46,109 nucleotides of DNA from a virus: the IMG/VR virus record IMGVR_UViG_3300017963_000376, positions 1-46,109 of that record. One strand, 5' to 3'. The position numbers were made by a program, and so were the translations under genes. The notes under the pieces were generated by a model, which ran no database searches, was not told the origin of the DNA, and saw nothing but the letters and a program-made list of their open reading frames with translations. Positions 19,322-26,449 of this stretch are shown here, piece by piece (the stretch's first letter is position 1; every line of letters begins with the position of its first letter).

Positions 19322-19934
19322 TATTTGCCTCCGATAATATATTAAAAAATTCTTGCTCCGCATTTATCATTTTCTTTTCATCTGTTTTATATTTGAAATC
19401 TTTTAAGAACTTTATTATTTTTTTGCCTATATCAATTTGATCATTCTTTTTGTCAATGTTTTTATTAAGACTATCAATTTGAGCATCTAATGTCTGATGA
19501 AAAATATTAAAATCTTTTTTAGAACTTATTCTTTTTTTTACAATTTTGAGCATTCGTTGTTTGCTTTTAAGGCCATCAATTTCTTTTTTAAAATTTCTCT
19601 CTTGCCTTTGTATTGTCTCTGCCATTACCTTAAAAATATTAGCATACAAGTATTGATCATCTTTCCTTAAAGCATCTATAGTTTGATAGAATAAACCGAT
19701 TAAAATATCATTGAATAAATTTTTAGTATTATCTTTTGCCCTACCATGTGTATCGTAATATTCTTTAGATTCAGGATTGCTGATTATTGCATAGGCTTCG
19801 CTAATATCAGCAAATTTTTTCATATCACCACCTTTATCCGGATGATTTTCTTTTGCCAATTTGCGATAAGCAGATTTAATTTCCTGCTGAGTAGCATTTT
19901 TATTAAGACCTAATATTCTATAAATATCAGTCAA
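19299..19934 (-). CDS. J-domain (DnaJ-like) co-chaperone
   Basis: A 211-residue protein with a canonical N-terminal J domain (YRILGLNKNATQQEIKSAYR, HPD at residues 31-33, ISEAYAIISNPESKEYYD), which stimulates host DnaK. It lacks the Gly/Phe, zinc and substrate domains; instead a long charged coiled coil (about residues 100-200) follows, so it is a class III J protein with its own targeting domain. The start is a TTG at 19934 because a stop lies in frame just upstream; AGGGG is about ten bases before it. It heads the portal operon, so it may recruit DnaK to portal or head assembly. Confidence 0.85.
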   Translation of the reverse strand: MTDIYRILGLNKNATQQEIKSAYRKLAKENHPDKGGDMKKFADISEAYAIISNPESKEYYDTHGRAKDNTKNLFNDILIGLFYQTIDALRKDDQYLYANIFKVMAETIQRQERNFKKEIDGLKSKQRMLKIVKKRISSKKDFNIFHQTLDAQIDSLNKNIDKKNDQIDIGKKIIKFLKDFKYKTDEKKMINAEQEFFNILSEANSGTSTTR

Positions 19935-19983
19935 TTGAATTATATCCCCTCACTTATTTTATATATCTTCCTTTAAATCAAAG

Positions 19984-20132
19984 GTGGAGCTACCAAGGAT
20001 TTGCACCTTGGATAATAGACTTTAAGAAGTTATCAACTTCTCAGAGTCGCCTTTGGCTACTATATTAAACCCTGATTAAAAGGTTTATGTCTATCTACAC
20101 TCAACAGAGTCTACCTTTTCCTCCATAGCTCC
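19984..20132 (-). ncRNA. tRNA-like element with oversized core (149 nt)
   Basis: The ends form a perfect 7-bp acceptor-like stem (GGAGCTA with TAGCTCC), followed by A and CC, as a discriminator and partial CCA. Next to it is a T-arm-like hairpin (CAAGG, loop TGCAAAT, CCTTG), and after the 5' strand a D-arm-like GAG...CTC with a GGTAGA loop. A perfect anticodon-like arm (AGAAG, loop TTGATAA, CTTCT) is also present. However, the total is about 60 nt too long, and extra hairpins fill the core between two copies of GACTCTG. It is either a tRNA with an insertion, a degenerate tRNA, or a tRNA mimic. An aminoacylatable tRNA is not shown. Confidence 0.35.
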
Positions 20133-20134
20133 AT

Positions 20135-20157
20135 AAAAAAGGCCTCGGTCAGACCCT
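20135..20157 (-). terminator. Weak intrinsic-terminator-like stem with T-run
   Basis: On the minus strand GGTC and GGCC pair around a seven-base loop and are followed by TTTTTT. The stem is short (four to six pairs with wobbles). It sits between the hairpin array and the tRNA-like element and could end the array transcript. Confidence 0.4.
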
Positions 20158-20161
20158 ATTG

Positions 20162-20205
20162 TTATCTACCCGATGCAAATGCATCCTGCCGAATAAGATA
20201 GATAA
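20162..20205 (-). ncRNA. Hairpin of the array (TTATCTA/TAGATAA with inner GATGC stem)
   Basis: A 7-bp outer stem (20162-20168 with 20199-20205) encloses a second perfect stem, GATGC/GCATC with an AAAT loop (20172-20185). It is the array member nearest the terminator-like stem. Confidence 0.5.
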
Positions 20206-20246
20206 ACCAAACGGATGGCACAAATTTTCAATAGTTATACCATCCG
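20202..20246 (-). ncRNA. Array hairpin with conserved box (CGGATGG stem)
   Basis: A perfect 7-bp stem CGGATGG/CCATCCG (20212-20218 with 20240-20246). The plus-strand box ATAAACCAAA (20202-20211) directly abuts it; on the transcribed strand this reads stem then TTTGGTTTAT. Confidence 0.6.
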
Positions 20247-20285
20247 CTCATTTCCATTCAAGGAGAACAAAAATCCTTAAATCAG

Positions 20286-20323
20286 TGGGACGGCGGATTA
20301 AATATGCAAACACAACCGTCCCA
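20286..20323 (-). ncRNA. Array hairpin (TGGGACGG stem)
   Basis: A perfect 8-bp stem TGGGACGG/CCGTCCCA with a 22-base loop. It lacks the AACCAAA box, but is preceded on the plus strand by TCCTTAAATCA, similar to TCCTTTAAATCA beside the tRNA-like element. Confidence 0.5.
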
Positions 20324-20396
20324 TATTAGTTAAACCAATGCTTACTTGACTACTGATATCATCTTTCAGCGTTTTTCGGCAATTACAATTCCTTAG

Positions 20397-20419
20397 AGGA
20401 GTTCCGGATTGCTACTCCT
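20397..20419 (-). ncRNA. Array hairpin (AGGAGT stem)
   Basis: A 6-bp perfect stem AGGAGT/ACTCCT with an 11-base loop; TTCCTTAG precedes it on the plus strand. Shorter than the other array stems, so less certain. Confidence 0.4.
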
Positions 20420-20439
20420 AATCTACTGCATACTACCGT

Positions 20440-20466
20440 CCACTACTTTTATTTTGCGCTTAGTGG
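20440..20466 (-). ncRNA. Array hairpin (CCACTA stem)
   Basis: A 6-bp perfect stem CCACTA/TAGTGG with a 15-base loop, just before the next box-bearing hairpin. Weakest member by stem length. Confidence 0.35.
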
Positions 20467-20481
20467 TCATGCGACTTGTTT

Positions 20482-20548
20482 ATAAACCAAAGCAGTCAAT
20501 ACCGGTCTGTACAGGTTGGGGATAGACATGACCAGAGATATTGACTGC
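20482..20548 (-). ncRNA. Array hairpin with conserved box (GCAGTCAATA stem)
   Basis: A perfect 10-bp stem GCAGTCAATA/TATTGACTGC (20492-20501 with 20539-20548) with an inner CTGGTC/GACCGG helix. The box ATAAACCAAA (20482-20491) abuts the stem exactly. Confidence 0.65.
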
Positions 20549-20567
20549 ATTTTTATATATGCTTGAA

Positions 20568-20632
20568 ATAAGCCAAAACAGCCAGCACCGGCCTTCATCA
20601 ACAGAACGGAATACCGGGGAATGGCTGGCTGT
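20568..20632 (-). ncRNA. Array hairpin with conserved box (ACAGCCAGC stem)
   Basis: A perfect 9-bp stem ACAGCCAGC/GCTGGCTGT (20578-20586 with 20624-20632) and an inner ACCGG/CCGGT-type pairing. The box variant ATAAGCCAAA (20568-20577) abuts the stem. Confidence 0.65.
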
Positions 20633-20667
20633 AAAATATTTGAAGTTAGTTATTGTTACCATGAAAA

Positions 20668-20714
20668 GGAAACCAAAAGGGTAGTTAGCATAAGACTAAA
20701 AACACTAACTACCC
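20668..20714 (-). ncRNA. Array hairpin with conserved box (GGGTAGTTAG stem)
   Basis: A perfect 10-bp stem GGGTAGTTAG/CTAACTACCC (20679-20688 with 20705-20714), loop 16 bases, with box GGAAACCAAA (20668-20677) one base away. It lies just downstream of the SH3 gene stop, so it could also act as its terminator; on the minus strand the stem is followed by TTTTGGTTT. Confidence 0.65.
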
Positions 20715-20748
20715 ACGACATTATTTACCTTTAGGAGGATTTTAATAT

Positions 20749-21180
20749 CTATTCTACGCAGACCTTTGAGATCCAACCTAACTTGGTTTTATACCAAACA
20801 ATATTTTTATCTATAATTTTAATAGCTGCTCCGCCTTTTACTGTGCCATCAAGTGTATCTTCTGCCTTTCGAGGTTCAGTTCTTAAGGCTGCTCCTTGAT
20901 GTAGTACAACGCCATCACCAACATATTTAGAATACATCCATCCTTTATCGCCTACACGGGTTGAAGTACTTTTCTTATCTTTACCTTTTATGACTTCGAT
21001 ATAAATATAATCAGCCCATGCTTCGAGAACTTCCAGTTCCGTACCGGGTTTCGCAGAATCGATAATCTCAGATTTTGCACTATGATTTTTTCGAACATTT
21101 GCCCATTCTTTAATTGTAATAGTCTCAGCTGCAAAAATTACTGATACCATAATTAATGTTAACATTAAAAGTTTTTTCAT
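20749..21180 (-). CDS. Secreted protein with two SH3b domains
   Basis: A 143-residue protein with a clear signal peptide (MKKLLMLTLIMVSVIFAA, cleavage near residue 18), then two bacterial SH3-like domains (about 20-80 and 85-143). The first contains WANVRKNHSAKSEIID and the second ALRTEPRKAED, both typical of SH3b cores, which bind cell-wall peptides. There is no catalytic domain, so it is not an endolysin. SD AGGAG precedes the ATG, and a consensus promoter lies just upstream, so it is transcribed independently of the terminase. This resembles a moron-type gene acting in the envelope, perhaps in lysis control or superinfection exclusion. Confidence 0.85.
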   Translation of the reverse strand: MKKLLMLTLIMVSVIFAAETITIKEWANVRKNHSAKSEIIDSAKPGTELEVLEAWADYIYIEVIKGKDKKSTSTRVGDKGWMYSKYVGDGVVLHQGAALRTEPRKAEDTLDGTVKGGAAIKIIDKNIVWYKTKLGWISKVCVE

Positions 21181-21208
21181 TTATTAATCTCCTAAATTAT
21201 TTTTACTT

Positions 21209-21237
21209 ATTATATAATACTTACATACTGATGTCAA
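21209..21237 (-). promoter_or_regulatory. Consensus promoter for the SH3 gene and hairpin region
   Basis: Minus-strand TTGACA (21237-21232), 17-base spacer, TATAAT (21214-21209): a perfect sigma-70 class match. The predicted start is near 21202, about 22 bases before the ATG. The spacer matches that of the promoter at 41030-41058 at 13 of 17 positions, and both are followed by AAG. Confidence 0.85.
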
Positions 21238-22731
21238 TTAATATCGATCATCATCCAATAAATAATCAATATTATTAGTACCAAAGGATTCTTGTATAAT
21301 AGGTCCACTCCCTGATAATTCAGTCAATGCCCATACCAAAGCGTCAAGCCTGTTAGGTGATCTTCCTTGACCTGCATATGTAGTTAATTCTTCCTCTAAT
21401 TTATAAAAATTTCCTACGTGATGTACTAATCCCTGAGAATACAAGGCAGCAATTGGTTCAGCCCTTATTAATTTTCCTCTTGAAGCATTTACATCTTTAT
21501 AAAAAACCTTCTCCCCGCTTGGTACAGTTCTAATTGTTCTTTCAACCATTGCACCACCATAATTTTTTTCTGCAACCATTACATTACATTTATATTTTTC
21601 ATAATTCTCTACTGCTTTTTTCGCCCATTGCTCAGGGGAGCCGTTTAAAGTTGCATCTTCAAGAACATAATAATGCTCCTCTTTTCTCGCACAAACCAAG
21701 ATACCTATTGCATCAGCGGTACTGTCTTCTGCTCCATCATCTCCGGAAGGATCTACGCCAATTACTATCTCAGTCACATCTTTTGGCAATTCCATCACTC
21801 GATATTTATCGATAATATCCTCATCCCATAAAGCACCTTCGATTTTATATTTTTCCGGATCTTGCATATATTGACACCAGTAAGTCCTTTTATGGCTCAT
21901 TAATGATTGCCTATGTTCTTCGGAATGTTTAGCTATCCAAAGCCAACCGTTAGGTAAATTGTGTTTAATTGGGATACCAAATTTATATTCAGGGTTATAT
22001 TCTTGGTCACGATCAATAAATACAGGAAGATTTAAGTGATGCCATTTTTCACCGCTTCCGCCCCTCAATAAATACCCTGTTAAGTCGTTTTTATGTATTC
22101 TTTGGTGTATCACAATTATTGGCACATTTTCATTTGCTAATCGTGACTTAATAGTTTCATTAAATCGATTATTTACCTTCTTTCTCTCTTCATAAAGAGC
22201 ATCGTCTGGCTTAACCGGGTCGTCAATAATTAATGCTCCGCTAAATCCCTTATCCATGTGACCAGCTCTGAAACCTGTTACCTGCCCTCCTGCAGAAGTT
22301 GCATATACCCCACCTCCCTGTAAAGTCCACCATTTTTTCTTAGAATCTGAATCTTCCTTAATTTCGATGTTCCACATCGCTTTATATATGCCTGATTTAA
22401 TGATATTCCTTGCTACAGAAGAGTTTTCGAGGGCAAGGCTATCAGAATACGATAAATGCAGGAAACGTGCCTTAGCGTTCAAGGATAAGCCTCGTGCTAT
22501 AAAATTTATAACAGCCAGCTCAGTTTTCGTATATCCGGGAGGAACGTTGATAATTAATCGCTTAATATCGCCATTTATAACCCTTTCTAATGTATCTTGT
22601 ATTAACTTATGATGGGGCGATATAATCATTTTACTGCTATATCTCTGTTTAAAGAAATAACGGGCAAAATAAAGGCCGTCAATTTCACATTCTAACTTTC
22701 TGACAGCATTCATTTCTTCAACAGTCGTCAT
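21238..22731 (-). CDS. terL: Terminase large subunit
   Basis: A 497-residue packaging motor. The ATPase domain has a Walker A-like loop VPPGYTKT (residues 63-70) in place of the classic GKT, as in many terminases, a Walker B LIIDD (about 167-171), and IIVIHQRIHKNDLTGYLL as the coupling region. The nuclease domain begins at VIGVDPSGDDG (Asp327), followed by VMVAEKNYGG and SPNRLDALVWALTEL, which supply the RNase H-like acidic residues. It overlaps the small subunit by 14 bases. It binds the portal and cuts concatemers. Confidence 0.93.
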   Translation of the reverse strand: MTTVEEMNAVRKLECEIDGLYFARYFFKQRYSSKMIISPHHKLIQDTLERVINGDIKRLIINVPPGYTKTELAVINFIARGLSLNAKARFLHLSYSDSLALENSSVARNIIKSGIYKAMWNIEIKEDSDSKKKWWTLQGGGVYATSAGGQVTGFRAGHMDKGFSGALIIDDPVKPDDALYEERKKVNNRFNETIKSRLANENVPIIVIHQRIHKNDLTGYLLRGGSGEKWHHLNLPVFIDRDQEYNPEYKFGIPIKHNLPNGWLWIAKHSEEHRQSLMSHKRTYWCQYMQDPEKYKIEGALWDEDIIDKYRVMELPKDVTEIVIGVDPSGDDGAEDSTADAIGILVCARKEEHYYVLEDATLNGSPEQWAKKAVENYEKYKCNVMVAEKNYGGAMVERTIRTVPSGEKVFYKDVNASRGKLIRAEPIAALYSQGLVHHVGNFYKLEEELTTYAGQGRSPNRLDALVWALTELSGSGPIIQESFGTNNIDYLLDDDRY

Positions 22732-23221
22732 GTTTAATCATCTCCTCCCTTATCCTCATATAATCATCTTTATTAATATTGCACACTACTGAGGCAACTT
22801 TAGCTTCAATATTCGTTACAAATGAATGATTAAATTTCCCGATCAATTCGATATATTCTTTTCTCGTTTTAAAATCAACTTGATTTTCTTTGTGATACTC
22901 ATACCTCTCATTTCCGTATTTATTATTACCGATCTTCTCCTGATGCACTTTAGTCACAAAAGCGTTAGTGCCTTCATGGAGTTTCTTTGCTATATACTCT
23001 TCAGTTAATCCGGCCTTTTCAAGGGCTAATTGAAGCGAATTTCGTGGTTTCCCGTGGACTTTACGATATAAATCACCTGATTGAACAGTTGCTTCAGCAT
23101 ACCCAGCCTGCCTGCCTGCATCGGCTATTGTCATTGTGGGATTCTTTGCAAGGAGGTCGAAGAATTTGGCCTCTCTTGGGGTCAATTTCCGCTTCTTCTT
23201 TTCTTTATTGAATAATGCCAT
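22718..23221 (-). CDS. terS: Terminase small subunit
   Basis: A 167-residue protein with an N-terminal helix-turn-helix (KLTPREAKFFDLLAKNPTMT, then ADAGRQAGYAEATVQ) that recognises the packaging site, a middle helical oligomerisation region (GLTEEYIAKKLHEGTNA, then KTRKEYIELIGKF), and an acidic C-terminus for contact with the large subunit. Gene order, overlap and fold are all typical. Confidence 0.85.
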   Translation of the reverse strand: MALFNKEKKKRKLTPREAKFFDLLAKNPTMTIADAGRQAGYAEATVQSGDLYRKVHGKPRNSLQLALEKAGLTEEYIAKKLHEGTNAFVTKVHQEKIGNNKYGNERYEYHKENQVDFKTRKEYIELIGKFNHSFVTNIEAKVASVVCNINKDDYMRIREEMIKHDDC

Positions 23222-23224
23222 AAA

Positions 23225-23806
23225 TTAAATCTGTGTAAATTTACATGACTTATACTGCTCACATATTTCTTTTATCTTAGGTACCATTTTCCAATCTTTT
23301 TTATCAACTGTTATAGCGATTTTAATTATATTATCGTCCTTATCAGATCCGGCACCTGTGTCTTTGAATTGTTTCCAGTCAAAATTCATAAGTGCAATCT
23401 GCCTATCAAGCTCTTCCTGTGAATAAGGCATAGTTACTTCAAGGTCTTTTATATCAATTTCTTTCTGTAAATCAGATATAATCTCAGCTAATTTTATATT
23501 GTCAGTCTCAAATTTAGTCTCATTTGTCTCAATAGCAATTCTTTTAGCCTGCAGCTCTGAAATCTCCCCGAAGTCATACGCCATTACTTTGGCCATATTG
23601 AGCTTATTAAATACATCAAGCCTATGGTTTCCGTTTAATACTTCCCATTCATATTTGCCTTTTATTCTTCTGATAAGGATATTTTCGACCTGACCGTTCT
23701 TTTTTATCTGATTAAGGAGCTTTTGGGACAGTTCCTCATTTTCTGTCTTATAATTCCAAGCAGCTTTTTTTAAAAATTTAATCTCTATTTCTTTCCATTC
23801 TCCCAT
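23225..23806 (-). CDS. ParB/Sulfiredoxin-like domain protein (first of two)
   Basis: From the ATG at 23806, which has AGAGG six bases upstream, the product has 193 residues; the ATG at 23827 has no SD. The ParB N-terminal fold is visible: KLLNQIKKNGQVENILIRR and then EVLNGNHRLDVFNKL, the GxHR box that binds nucleotide or acts in nuclease activity. The second half is helical. It is four bases from the terminase small subunit, a common location for phage ParB-like proteins, which may nick DNA, modify host protein or regulate packaging. The true role is unknown. Confidence 0.78.
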   Translation of the reverse strand: MGEWKEIEIKFLKKAAWNYKTENEELSQKLLNQIKKNGQVENILIRRIKGKYEWEVLNGNHRLDVFNKLNMAKVMAYDFGEISELQAKRIAIETNETKFETDNIKLAEIISDLQKEIDIKDLEVTMPYSQEELDRQIALMNFDWKQFKDTGAGSDKDDNIIKIAITVDKKDWKMVPKIKEICEQYKSCKFTQI

Positions 23807-24633
23807 ACGATTCCTCTCTTTGTCCATAAGTCGGTATAATACTTTTCCATCAATGAAAATTGTTCTGCGCTATAAATTGCTGTATAACCCTCAAAATTAC
23901 CCTGTAAGCTAACCTGTTTTAATAACTTAACTGGCAGCCTCCTCACAACAGCTTCTTTATCTACATGGGTTGCGATTCGTTTTAATCTACCATTCTTGAA
24001 CTCGAATACTTGTCCGAATCTCTCCGAAGATACCCAGCTTGAGCTATCAGAGGAGAAAAAAGGGTACTTATTGAACATATCATCCTTTGTTACGCCCAAA
24101 GCGTGTACTTTGACCTTATCTATCTGCTTCGTATCAAGCAAGTATCTAAAAAATCCATTCAGATAATTTTTATACCTTACATCATCTGAAGTCTTAAAAT
24201 TTGCCGTCCAAGATATCGCTATATAAGGATATATATCAATAAAGGCTTGGATTTGCTGCAGACTCATTTTATCAGATACGATTCCTATAGTCGGTATACC
24301 TTCTGAGGTTAATGCTTTAAAATTATCTAATTGTTCTTCATAAGTGCCTTGATCAAGGGTGAAAAAATAACTACAAGAATCAATATTCGCTTTACAAAAG
24401 TCTATATATTTATCCAAGGGCAATATTTCATCCTTCTGCCTTGCAGTAAATACTCCGCTATCAATAACAATTTTTTTATTTATTTTACTACATAAGTCCT
24501 TAATGATACTAAATCTATCACTCTGCTTTGACTTAATATAATAATATGAGATTAAAATATCATTCTTTACTTTAGTATTTTTGAGCAAAAATTCAGTTCT
24601 TTTATCTAGATTTGTTGCCAGAAATATCTTCAT
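23785..24633 (-). CDS. dpdA: DpdA-like 7-deazaguanine transglycosylase (TGT fold)
   Basis: A 282-residue protein that looks like the TIM-barrel tRNA-guanine transglycosylase superfamily in its phage form. Supporting blocks are IDSGVFTARQKD (Asp58), TLDQG (Asp94), GIPTIGIVSDKMS, VHALGVTKDDM (His177) and YPFFSSDSSSW, where Asp196 is the expected nucleophile. In DpdA, a guanine in DNA is swapped for a 7-deazaguanine base. The neighbouring QueD, QueE and FolE genes supply the precursor, which supports the DNA-modifying role over a tRNA role. It overlaps the ParB-like gene. The symbol is given on motif and context only. Confidence 0.7.
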   Translation of the reverse strand: MKIFLATNLDKRTEFLLKNTKVKNDILISYYYIKSKQSDRFSIIKDLCSKINKKIVIDSGVFTARQKDEILPLDKYIDFCKANIDSCSYFFTLDQGTYEEQLDNFKALTSEGIPTIGIVSDKMSLQQIQAFIDIYPYIAISWTANFKTSDDVRYKNYLNGFFRYLLDTKQIDKVKVHALGVTKDDMFNKYPFFSSDSSSWVSSERFGQVFEFKNGRLKRIATHVDKEAVVRRLPVKLLKQVSLQGNFEGYTAIYSAEQFSLMEKYYTDLWTKRGIVWENGKK

Positions 24634-25382
24634 ACTGAATTATACTCCTGAAGTACTGAATTGCTTAATCTTAATAACCTTAATGTCCTTGAAACTAATT
24701 CTTTAGTCGTCTTTTGCAGGTTATAAGTTTTCTTCTGCGTATCTAAATGAAAAGCTAATGCCTTGCTGGCCATATAAACCTTTTTATCGTTTTCTTTTAA
24801 AATTTGCCCTGCGATCCAATCTTCCCCTAATGTAGTTTCTTTCTCTACTTCAGGGAATATATCAATATCTAATTTCTTTTTATTAAATAAAGTGTTACCT
24901 AAATCAAGATGTATCCTTTCAAGTGAAAAATCAGTCTCATATATTGCAAAAGGATTATTGCTTTTTTCTTTTGTCGGCTCAATCGAATAATCTTTATAAC
25001 TATGTCTGTTAGAAACATCGACTTTACAACCTACAACCGCAGCACATCTCCTGTACTTAATTGTTTTCACTAATTGATATAGGCAAACAGGCATATAATA
25101 TACATCACTATTTAAAAACCAAATATAATCTGACTCAACACTAATCATTTGTCTGTACATATTAACCATACCAGTGTCTTTGTCAATTCTTATCTCAACC
25201 TTAATAAAGTTTGCTCTAAGTAAGGCGATCACTTGTTCAAAATAAAATTCAGAAATATTTAATATATTTCCCTGTACAAAAATAACTACTTTTTTAGGTT
25301 TTAATATCTGCCCTGCAAGTGAAGATAGAGTAAGTAAGGTTTCTGCCCCTACCGATCGCAATCCGACTACTGCTGTTGCCAT
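24630..25382 (-). CDS. Glycosyltransferase, GT2-like (GT-A fold)
   Basis: A 250-residue protein with an N-terminal GT-A nucleotide-binding start (ATAVVGLRSVGAETLLTLSS), a metal-binding-like segment SDYIWFLNSDVYYMP (NSD in place of DxD), a conserved GEDWIAGQIL near residues 200-212 (ED acid motif), and a basic C-terminus. It transfers a sugar from a nucleotide donor to an unknown acceptor. It overlaps the upstream GT-B gene by one base and the DpdA-like gene by four, so the three are probably made together. Confidence 0.75.
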   Translation of the reverse strand: MATAVVGLRSVGAETLLTLSSLAGQILKPKKVVIFVQGNILNISEFYFEQVIALLRANFIKVEIRIDKDTGMVNMYRQMISVESDYIWFLNSDVYYMPVCLYQLVKTIKYRRCAAVVGCKVDVSNRHSYKDYSIEPTKEKSNNPFAIYETDFSLERIHLDLGNTLFNKKKLDIDIFPEVEKETTLGEDWIAGQILKENDKKVYMASKALAFHLDTQKKTYNLQKTTKELVSRTLRLLRLSNSVLQEYNSV

Positions 25383-26449
25383 TAAATTAGCCCCATTAAT
25401 TGTAAATATCGCTCAACTGACTTATCATAATACTCAGGAATTTTTAATAATTCTTTATCGAAAATAGAGTGCCTATCAATAACCTCAGCTGCACTTTCTG
25501 CACTTCTTGGCTCATATAAATACTCTGCTGGTAAGTATTCAGGGAAACTACGATACTTTGGGTAAATAGGAATGCAATGATAAGTCAAACTTTCAAGTAA
25601 TGTCCAACTAAGCCAATCTTGGTAAGCTGTATTTAACTGATACTTTGACTTCATCAATTCATTGTAGTATTGTTTTTTTGTAAGACCGGTTTTAATTGTG
25701 ATAATACCTTTCTTTTCCGCAGCTTTAAATTCCTTAACAATAATTGGCCTATTTGATCGCAATTCCTTAGCAGAGGTCGTAATAACAAATTCATACCTAG
25801 ATTTAAGCATTTCTGCGATTCTAAGCACTAGCATAGGATTTTTCTCGGAGTCTAATCTTGATGTATATATAATTTGATTTTTCTTTGCTGAGACGTTCCT
25901 AGGGGCAAATTTGAGCAACTCCTGAAGATTATAGGGCAATCCTCCGAAAAATACGTTTTTTAGACCAGCTTCTGTACATAAGTCGATTAAATACTCACTT
26001 GTACAAAAAACGCCTGACATATAATTAGATTGACCTATTTCGTAATGCCTCATCCAATTTTTCATTTTATATGTAAAGTCATACTTGTCAACTGACTGGG
26101 CATGGAGCATTGCATAAATTTTGATACTAATCCCCAGTTGACTACATATATAAGGAATTGCCTCAATGCCGGGTGTCCAAAAATCATCAAGGTATAATAT
26201 ATCCCCATCTTTAATTTTTCCTGACTTAATCAATTTAACTACTTTTGCAATCTGAGTCAGCGAATAATAACTCCGATTATAACAATCTAATACTTGACCA
26301 TTTCTAATATCTTTCCCTAATGACTCTCCCTCTACTCTCATAAACTTAATTTTATATTTTTTGAGCTTACTTTCAAACCATCCATTTTTTGAACTTAATA
26401 ATATAGTGTACCGCTCCTTATAAGGCTCCAAAGGCAAATAAACTAACAT
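25382..26449 (-). CDS. Glycosyltransferase, GT-B fold (GT4-like)
   Basis: A 355-residue GT-B enzyme. The C-terminal half has the family signatures YTSRLDSEKNPMLVLRIAEM (donor-binding loop) and LLESLTYHCIPIYPKYRSFP, corresponding to the E-x7-E phosphate-binding region. The N-terminal half has Rossmann strands, including DGDILYLDDFWTPGIEAIPY, and the acceptor-facing helix. It sits between the QueD-like protein and a GT2-like enzyme, next to the deazaguanine genes. The acceptor could be modified DNA or a virion/host glycan. Confidence 0.8.
   Translation of the reverse strand: MLVYLPLEPYKERYTILLSSKNGWFESKLKKYKIKFMRVEGESLGKDIRNGQVLDCYNRSYYSLTQIAKVVKLIKSGKIKDGDILYLDDFWTPGIEAIPYICSQLGISIKIYAMLHAQSVDKYDFTYKMKNWMRHYEIGQSNYMSGVFCTSEYLIDLCTEAGLKNVFFGGLPYNLQELLKFAPRNVSAKKNQIIYTSRLDSEKNPMLVLRIAEMLKSRYEFVITTSAKELRSNRPIIVKEFKAAEKKGIITIKTGLTKKQYYNELMKSKYQLNTAYQDWLSWTLLESLTYHCIPIYPKYRSFPEYLPAEYLYEPRSAESAAEVIDRHSIFDKELLKIPEYYDKSVERYLQLMGLI

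Larger units (their letters stand above)
19935..20748. other. 0.8-kb non-coding region with structured RNA elements
   Basis: Between the J-domain gene and the SH3 protein gene there is no convincing reading frame. The DNA instead holds a 149-base tRNA-like fold (19984-20132), a short terminator-like stem (20135-20157), and at least seven hairpins with perfect stems of 6-10 bp (20162-20714), four of them with the same adjacent box. Base composition is richer in GC than the genes around it. It lies downstream of a consensus promoter at 21209-21237, so it would be transcribed on the minus strand together with or after the SH3 gene. Confidence 0.75.

Noticed and set aside
20480-20662. Sixty-codon minus-strand frame inside the hairpin region
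   Set aside because: It spans two perfect hairpins and the conserved boxes, has no convincing SD, and its composition does not resemble the neighbouring genes; the stems explain the sequence better.
20162-20714. CRISPR array
   Set aside because: The conserved box is only ten bases, spacing is irregular (56 to 280 bases), and each unit is a hairpin with its own stem; there are no 28-40-base direct repeats with uniform spacers.
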